64,000 bases of DNA from assembly GCF_030283145.1 (NCBI RefSeq), contig NZ_JASNWE010000001.1, positions 1,673,751-1,737,750 of the forward strand, given 5' to 3'. The notes under the pieces are model-generated. The model worked only from the letters and a program-made list of their open reading frames with translations, did not search any database and was not told the DNA's origin. The DNA comes from Actinomadura xylanilytica. GTDB taxonomy: Bacteria > Actinomycetota > Actinomycetes > Streptosporangiales > Streptosporangiaceae. Shown piece after piece: positions 59,707 through 64,000 of the stretch (position 1 is its first letter; every line of letters begins with the position of its first letter). The translations under genes and the position numbers were made by a program.

Positions 59707-60282
59707 TCAGCGGTAGGCGCCGTGCCGGTGGCAGCCCGTCAGATGGTCGTCGACCAGGCCGCACGCCTGCATCAGCGCGTAGGCGGTGGTGGGCCCGACG
59801 AACCGGAACCCGCTCTTCTTCAGCTCCTTGGCCATCGCCTTGGACCCGCTCGTGTACGCCGGCACGTCGGCCATGTCGGCGTACGCGGGCGCGCCGGGAT
59901 CGGCGTGCCGCCACAGGGCCGCGGCCAGCCCGCCGGGCAGGTCGAGCGCCGCCCGCGCGTTCGCGACCGCCGCCTCGATCTTGGCCCGGTTGCGGACGAT
60001 CCCGGCGTCGCCGAGCAGCCGCTCGACGTCGTCCGGCCCGAACGCGGCGACCTTCTCCAGGTCGAACCCCGCGAACGCGGCCCGGAATCCCTCGCGCTTG
60101 CGCAGGATCGTCAGCCACGACAGCCCCGACTGGAACGCCTCCAGGCACAGCCGCTCGTACAGCCCCTGGTCGTCTCGGACCGGACGGCCCCATTCATCGT
60201 CGTGATAGGCGACGTAGTCGGGGGCCGACAGCCCCCAGGGGCAGCGGGCCAGCCCGTCTTCACCTCGGATCGCGGTACTCAC
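59707..60282 (-). CDS. tag: DNA-3-methyladenine glycosylase I
   Basis: A 191-residue Tag-family enzyme. CPWGLSAPDYVAYHDDEWGRPV, split here at the zinc-binding Cys14, then ERLCLEAFQSGLSWLTIL, IVRNRAKIEAAVANARA, MAKELKKSGFRFVGPTTAYA and GLVDDHLTGCHRH show the conserved HhH-like core and the C-terminal His/Cys zinc site (family Cys-His-Cys-His). It removes 3-methyladenine from DNA. ATG at 60282. It is the Rv1210-like gene in the syntenic block and follows the SRPBCC gene by 9 bp. Confidence 0.94.
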   Translation of the reverse strand: MSTAIRGEDGLARCPWGLSAPDYVAYHDDEWGRPVRDDQGLYERLCLEAFQSGLSWLTILRKREGFRAAFAGFDLEKVAAFGPDDVERLLGDAGIVRNRAKIEAAVANARAALDLPGGLAAALWRHADPGAPAYADMADVPAYTSGSKAMAKELKKSGFRFVGPTTAYALMQACGLVDDHLTGCHRHGAYR

Positions 60283-60291
60283 CGGCCCTGT

Positions 60292-60747
60292 CTACCGCAT
60301 GCCGCCGACAGGTCCGCCCGCCTCGGCCAGCCGCGCCAGCCGGCGCAGGCCGAACGCCATGAACGCGCGGACCACCGGGCCCGCCACCAGCCAGCCCGCC
60401 CGGCCGAGCACGCCGAGCGGCAGATCGACCCGCTCGGCCCACGCGATCCGGCTGCCGCCGTCCGGCCGCGGCTCGACCCGGAACCACGCCTCCCCGCGCA
60501 CCACCCGGCCGGTGTGCCGCACCGCGACCCGCCGCCCCGGCCGCCAGTCGGTGATCACCATGGTGTCGAGGAAGCCGATCGGGCCGATGCCCGTCCAGCC
60601 CTCCAGGCCGGCGCCGACCTCGTGCCCGCCCTCGGCCCGGGTGAACGGCATCCACTCGGCGTGCCGGGGCCAGTCGGTCAGCACCGCGAAGACCCGCTCG
60701 GCGGACGCCCGCGCGGGCACCTCGACCTGCACGGCGACCTGGCTCAT
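60292..60747 (-). CDS. SRPBCC/START-fold protein
   Basis: A 151-residue protein with the polyketide-cyclase/START-like fold: VEVPARASAERVFAVLTDWP and MPFTRAEGGHEVGAGLEGW at the N-terminal part, VLGRAGWLVAGPVVRAFMAFGL as the C-terminal helix. Such proteins bind small hydrophobic ligands. The ATG overlaps the upstream gene's stop by 4 bp (ATGA). Function unknown; it could act on a lipid. Confidence 0.85.
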   Translation of the reverse strand: MSQVAVQVEVPARASAERVFAVLTDWPRHAEWMPFTRAEGGHEVGAGLEGWTGIGPIGFLDTMVITDWRPGRRVAVRHTGRVVRGEAWFRVEPRPDGGSRIAWAERVDLPLGVLGRAGWLVAGPVVRAFMAFGLRRLARLAEAGGPVGGMR

Positions 60748-61247
60748 CGGTACTCCTCGGGTTCCTCGGCGGCCTCGCGGGCCTTCACCAGCCCGACCGG
60801 CTGCGCCCCGCGCCGCTCGGGCTCGGTCGACGTCTCCGCCTCGTGCTCGGCCTCCGCCGGCGCCTCCGCCGCCTCGTGCTCGGCGAACAGCTCGTCCTCG
60901 AACGGCACCTGCCCGTCGCCGTCCGGCCGGACGGCCTCGGGCGGCGTCGGCAGCCGCCGCTCGGCGAGCCGCCATTCCAGCTCGGCCACCCGGGCCTCCC
61001 GCTCGGCCAGCAGGCCGACCAGCCGGTACACGACCTCGTCGGCCACCTCGGACTGGTAGCCCCAGAGCCCCCGCGGGAGCCGCAGCCGCGCGGACTCCAG
61101 CGCGGCGACCAGCTGCTCGTCGCCCCTCGGAAGCGGCGGCCGGTCGGGACTCGCCGCGCTCAGCTCGCCGCCCCTGCCCTTGGCCAGGACGACGACGCCA
61201 CCCAGCACCGCCAGGCCGGCCAGGGCGAGCACCACAAACACGATCAA
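60744..61247 (-). CDS. Membrane-anchored DivIVA-like small protein
   Basis: A 167-residue protein with an N-terminal helix (VFVVLALAGLAVLGGVVVLA), a short segment LPRGLWGYQSEVADEVVYRL followed by LAEREARVAELEWRLAE, which suggests a short coiled coil of the DivIVA domain type, and an acidic Glu/Ala-rich tail. It corresponds by position to Rv1209 (from memory). Start ATG at 61247. It overlaps the SRPBCC gene and faces the folP2-like gene. Confidence 0.78.
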   Translation of the reverse strand: MIVFVVLALAGLAVLGGVVVLAKGRGGELSAASPDRPPLPRGDEQLVAALESARLRLPRGLWGYQSEVADEVVYRLVGLLAEREARVAELEWRLAERRLPTPPEAVRPDGDGQVPFEDELFAEHEAAEAPAEAEHEAETSTEPERRGAQPVGLVKAREAAEEPEEYR

Positions 61248-61271
61248 GCTCCGATCTGTCTACACCTAGTC

Positions 61272-61286
61272 GATCGTGCCACGATC
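61272..61286. promoter_or_regulatory. Perfect palindrome in a 44-bp divergent gap
   Basis: GATCGTG-C-CACGATC (61272-61286) is a perfect 7-bp inverted repeat with one centre base. It stands 6 nt before the ATG of the 109-residue gene and 25 bp from the opposite start. It may be an operator for both, or block ribosome binding as an mRNA hairpin. Confidence 0.4.
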
Positions 61287-61291
61287 AGGGA

Positions 61292-61621
61292 ATGGAATTG
61301 CACGAGCGGAGCGTCCTGGCCCTCGACGCGCCGGTGCCCGAGGGCGTGGTGGACGCCGGGGTCGGGCCCGCCGCGGCGCGGGTGGCCGAGCTGGTGGCGG
61401 GCGGGCGGCCGGTCCTGGTGACGCTCGTCGCGGCGGGCCCAGGCCCGGTGGAGGCGGAGGATCCCGGGCTGCTCGCGACGGCCTCGGTCTACGCGTGGCT
61501 GGGGGTCCGGGTGTTCCGGGCGCCGGAGCCGTGCGCGCCCGCGGTACGGCAGGCGCTCGACATGGTGGCCTCGATCCGGGGCGAACGCCGGCCCGCGCTG
61601 GCCCGGCGCGGGCTCGCCTGA
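61292..61621 (+). CDS. 109-residue protein similar to the C-terminus of FolP2 (dihydropteroate synthase)
   Basis: The product ends LGVRVFRAPEPCAPAVRQAL, then DMVASIRGERRPALARRGLA. I recall the FolP2 C-terminus in mycobacteria as ARMFRVHEV followed by VLEMVASIQG and ending VRGLA, so the last ~50 residues align; the middle RPVLVTLVAAGPGPVEAED may match FolP2's barrel strand WPVLMALSNKDVVGE. All catalytic N-terminal parts (pterin-binding loops) are absent. It sits where folP2 sits in the mycobacterial order between Rv1209-like and LOG genes. It could be a decayed folP2 or a repurposed regulator; it has a proper ATG and no internal stop. Confidence 0.72.
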   Translation: MELHERSVLALDAPVPEGVVDAGVGPAAARVAELVAGGRPVLVTLVAAGPGPVEAEDPGLLATASVYAWLGVRVFRAPEPCAPAVRQALDMVASIRGERRPALARRGLA

Positions 61622-61655
61622 GCGGGACCGGGCCGGGCGGCGTCCGGGGGCCGGG

Positions 61656-62246
61656 TCACAGCTCGGCTTCGGCGTAGTCCTCCGGGGTCGCCTGGATCCG
61701 CGGCCGGGAGCGTTCCAGCAGGTCGAAGGCCACCGGGACGGAGTCGGTCCAGCCGATCGCGTCGAAGATCTTGGGCCGGGCGAAGCCCTGGTCGGCCAGG
61801 CCCTTCATCAGCTCGCGCAGCGGGTCGTACACGCCGGTGGGATCGAGGATCACCACGGGCTTGTCGTGCATGCCGAGCACCCGGGCCGTCCAGATCTCGA
61901 ACAGCTCCTCCAGCGTGCCGATGCCGCCGGGCAGGACGAGGAAGGCGTCGCTGCGGCGGTCCATCTCGCCCTTGCGGGAGCGCATGTCCGGCGTGACGAC
62001 CAGCTCGTCGTTGTCCTCGTCGGAGATCTCCACCTGGACCAGCCCCTCGGGGATCACCCCGACCGTGCGGGCTCCGCCGGCCCGCGCGGCGCGGGCGACC
62101 GCGCCCATGCACGACACCTGGGCGCCGCCGCTGACCAGGCTGTGGCCGCGGCGGGCCAGCTCGGCGCCGGCCTCGGCCGCCAGCTCCACATGGCGCCGGT
62201 CGATCTTGCTGCTGGACGCGCAGAAGACGCAGACCGCGAGCCCCAT
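61656..62246 (-). CDS. LOG-family cytokinin-riboside phosphoribohydrolase (short)
   Basis: A 196-residue LOG protein. It has a Rossmann-like start GLAVCVFCASSSKID, SGGAQVSCMGAVARAA, MRSRKGEMDRRSDAFLVLPG and the signature PGGIGTLEELFE. Family knowledge: it releases the free base from cytokinin or nucleoside 5'-monophosphates; Rv1205 in M. tuberculosis is of this kind. The ATG at 62246 shares one base with the stop of the long LOG-like gene upstream (TGATG). Confidence 0.91.
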   Translation of the reverse strand: MGLAVCVFCASSSKIDRRHVELAAEAGAELARRGHSLVSGGAQVSCMGAVARAARAGGARTVGVIPEGLVQVEISDEDNDELVVTPDMRSRKGEMDRRSDAFLVLPGGIGTLEELFEIWTARVLGMHDKPVVILDPTGVYDPLRELMKGLADQGFARPKIFDAIGWTDSVPVAFDLLERSRPRIQATPEDYAEAEL

Positions 62247-63052
62247 CAGCTCGCGTCCCCGGCCTCGGCCGCGATGCTTCGCGCCGCGGCCTCCTCCTTG
62301 GCCCGCTGCGCGGCCTGGTGGTGGGCGTCGGTCACGATCCGGACGACCTCGTCGGGGTCGTCGGTGAGGTGCACCAGGTCGAGGTCGTTCGGGCCGATCT
62401 TGCCGGAGCTGAGCATCGTGCTGCGGATCCAGTCGAGCAGCCCGCCCCAGAACTCGGTGCCGACCAGCACGATCGGGAACCGGGTGATCTTCGTGGTCTG
62501 GACCAGGGTGATCGCCTCGAACAGCTCGTCCAGGGTGCCGAAGCCGCCCGGCAGCACCACGAACGCCTGGGAGTACTTGACGAACATCGTCTTGCGGACG
62601 AAGAAGTAGCGGAACACCAGCCCGATGTCGATGTGGTCGTTCAGCTTCTGCTCGAAGGGCAGCTCGATGCCGAGGCCGACCGACAGCCCGCCGTTGTCGT
62701 TGCAGCCCTTGTTCGCCGCCTCCATGATCCCCGGGCCGCCGCCGGTGATCACCGCGTAGCCGGCGTCGTCGAGCCGGGCGCCGATGTCGACGGCGAGCTC
62801 GTACTCGTCCGACCCGGGCTTGGTGCGGGCGCTGCCGAAGACGCTGACGGCCTTGGGCAGCTCGGCCAGCAGGCCGAAGCCCTCGACGAACTCGGCCTGG
62901 ATGCGCATGACCCGCCACGGGTCGGCGTGGAGCCACTCGACGGACCCCTGGCTGTCGAGAAGCCGCTGGTCGGTGGTGGTCTGGGGGATGGCGCTGCCGC
63001 GCAGCGTCGCGGGCCCCTGCCGTCGCGAACGAGGGTCGGATTCGGATGTCAT
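62246..63052 (-). CDS. LOG-superfamily protein, long TIGR00730 type
   Basis: A 268-residue LOG relative. AVSVFGSARTKPGSDEYELA, ITGGGPGIMEAANKG, FRYFFVRKTMFVKYSQAFVV and the signature PGGFGTLDELFE are seen, plus an N-terminal ~60-residue extension. Long-form LOG proteins have been linked to nucleotide hydrolysis; purpose in bacteria is unsettled. ATG at 63052 is chosen; 63085 is an in-frame upstream start. It precedes the short LOG gene with 1-bp overlap, so the pair is co-translated. Confidence 0.9.
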   Translation of the reverse strand: MTSESDPRSRRQGPATLRGSAIPQTTTDQRLLDSQGSVEWLHADPWRVMRIQAEFVEGFGLLAELPKAVSVFGSARTKPGSDEYELAVDIGARLDDAGYAVITGGGPGIMEAANKGCNDNGGLSVGLGIELPFEQKLNDHIDIGLVFRYFFVRKTMFVKYSQAFVVLPGGFGTLDELFEAITLVQTTKITRFPIVLVGTEFWGGLLDWIRSTMLSSGKIGPNDLDLVHLTDDPDEVVRIVTDAHHQAAQRAKEEAAARSIAAEAGDAS

Positions 63053-63152
63053 GGCCTCACCGTAGCCAAGCCCCGGAGTGATCACCCCCTGGAATTCCGA
63101 TCGGCCCCCGAACCCGCCGGATCCGGTCAGAACGCGCGCCGCGGGCCGCCGG

Positions 63153-64000
63153 TCAGGAGGTGCCGAGCCAGGCGCGCATGCGCCGCTCGCAGTCGGCGAT
63201 CAGGGGGAGTTCGACGTACTCGTCCTTGGTGTGGGCGAGGGTCGGCTCGCCGGGGCCGTAGTTGACCGCGGGGACGCCCAGCCCGGCGAACAGCGCCACG
63301 TCCGTCCAGCCCAGCTTGGCGCGCACCTCCGCGCCGCTCGCCGCGACGAACGCGGCGGCGGCCGGGTGGGTGAGGCCCGGACGGGCGGCCGGGGCGGAGT
63401 CGACCACGCGCACCGCGAAGCCGCCGAACACCTCGCGCAGGTACTTCTCGGCCTCGGCCTCGGACTTGTCGGGCGCGAACCGGTAGTTGACGGTGACGAC
63501 GCACTCGTCGGGGATCACGTTGCCGGCGACGCCGCCGCGGACGAACACCGCGTTGAAGCCCTCGTGGTACTCCAGCCCGTCGACGACCGGACGGGTCGGC
63601 TCGTACGCGCGCAGCACGTCGAGGACGGCGCCGGCGGCGTGGATCGCGTTGGACCCCATCCAGGCGCGCGCGCTGTGCGCCCGCTCGCCCGTCGCGGTGA
63701 CCTCGGCGCGCATGGTGCCCTGGCAGCCGCCCTCGATGAGCGCGCCGGTCGGCTCCATCAGCACCGCGAAGTCGCCCGCGAGCAGCTCGGGCCGGGTCGC
63801 GGCCAGGCGCTTGAGGCCGTTGCGCTCGGCCTCGATCTCCTCGCACTCGTAGAACACGTAGGTGAGGTCGCGGGACGGCTCGGGCACGGTCGCGGCGAGC
63901 CGCAGCGCCACCGCGACGCCGCTCTTCATATCGGTGGTGCCGCAGCCGTACAGCCGGTCGCCCTCCACCCGGGACGGCAGGTTGCCGTTCAGCGGGACGG
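63153..64000 (-). CDS. dapE: Succinyl-diaminopimelate desuccinylase (5' end beyond the window)
   Basis: The C-terminal 281 residues of an M20-family dimetal hydrolase, cut by the right window edge. GCGTTDMKSGVAVAL carries the bridging Asp, FYECEEIEAERNGL the catalytic Glu pair, and the lid domain has GERAHSARAWMGSNAIH and NVIPDECVVTVNYRF. It converts N-succinyl-LL-2,6-diaminopimelate to LL-diaminopimelate for lysine and peptidoglycan. dapD would be expected just outside (Rv1201c/Rv1202 order from memory). Gap of ~100 bp to the LOG pair. Confidence 0.92.
   Translation of the reverse strand, partial: VPLNGNLPSRVEGDRLYGCGTTDMKSGVAVALRLAATVPEPSRDLTYVFYECEEIEAERNGLKRLAATRPELLAGDFAVLMEPTGALIEGGCQGTMRAEVTATGERAHSARAWMGSNAIHAAGAVLDVLRAYEPTRPVVDGLEYHEGFNAVFVRGGVAGNVIPDECVVTVNYRFAPDKSEAEAEKYLREVFGGFAVRVVDSAPAARPGLTHPAAAAFVAASGAEVRAKLGWTDVALFAGLGVPAVNYGPGEPTLAHTKDEYVELPLIADCERRMRAWLGTS

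Noticed and set aside
57069..60362. A 1097-codon plus frame across the FtsX permease and tag
   Set aside because: Arg/Gly/Ala-rich composition without domains; the frame at 57067 encodes a normal FtsX permease.

Overview
The window is GC-rich chromosomal DNA with GTG, TTG and probable CTG starts and dense short operons. It reads as an actinomycete, most likely Streptosporangiales/Thermomonosporaceae (Actinomadura-like). Support comes from adnA, the split Ku/ligase/polymerase NHEJ set, moeZ, mycosin proteases, DUF3107, DUF3117, and a sigE-rseA-rseB-htrA-tatB block. No IS element, prophage, CRISPR array, rRNA or convincing tRNA is visible. The species call is an inference.

Gene order recalls two blocks of the Mycobacterium tuberculosis genome (my recollection of that map). 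Positions 1-20712 match the Rv3202c-Rv3211 neighbourhood: adnA, an alkyltransferase-like gene, moeZ, a TetR regulator, DUF3107 and a DEAD-box helicase. Inserted among them are a duplicated mycosin/anchor-protein module (2.3-6.8 kb), an NHEJ cassette (9.9-12.8 kb), a flavoprotein, and a Ser/Thr kinase with a lipoprotein that shares its sensor-like domain (15.7-18.5 kb). Positions 34022-64000 match Rv1232c-Rv1202: an MgtE-like protein, DUF1003, mrp, tatB, htrA, rseB, rseA, sigE, an O-methyltransferase, then DUF3117, tag, a folP2-like remnant, LOG and dapE.

Between these blocks (20.9-33.8 kb) lies a mixed metabolic and housekeeping stretch. It holds a Tat-exported phospholipase C, a GDPD-like protein, an alpha/beta hydrolase, a DUF2236 oxygenase, a RecB-type nuclease, an MBL-fold protein with a degenerate metal site, a PHP phosphoesterase, a NUDIX hydrolase, a CPBP protease, a CoA-ester lyase and an ECF41 sigma factor.

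A further accessory block (46.8-59.7 kb) interrupts the second syntenic block between DUF3117 and tag. It contains a collapsed paaX remnant in front of an enoyl-CoA hydratase; a photolyase island with a B12-binding MerR regulator, an ECF sigma factor and a DUF523-DUF1722 protein; a DesK/NarL-type two-component pair; a GT87-like membrane glycosyltransferase; a methyltransferase; and a MacB/FtsX-type ABC transporter. The most unusual items are the duplicated mycosin modules, the paaX collapse, the 109-residue folP2-like protein, the kinase/lipoprotein pair, and the B12-type MerR regulator in which the signature Trp is His.
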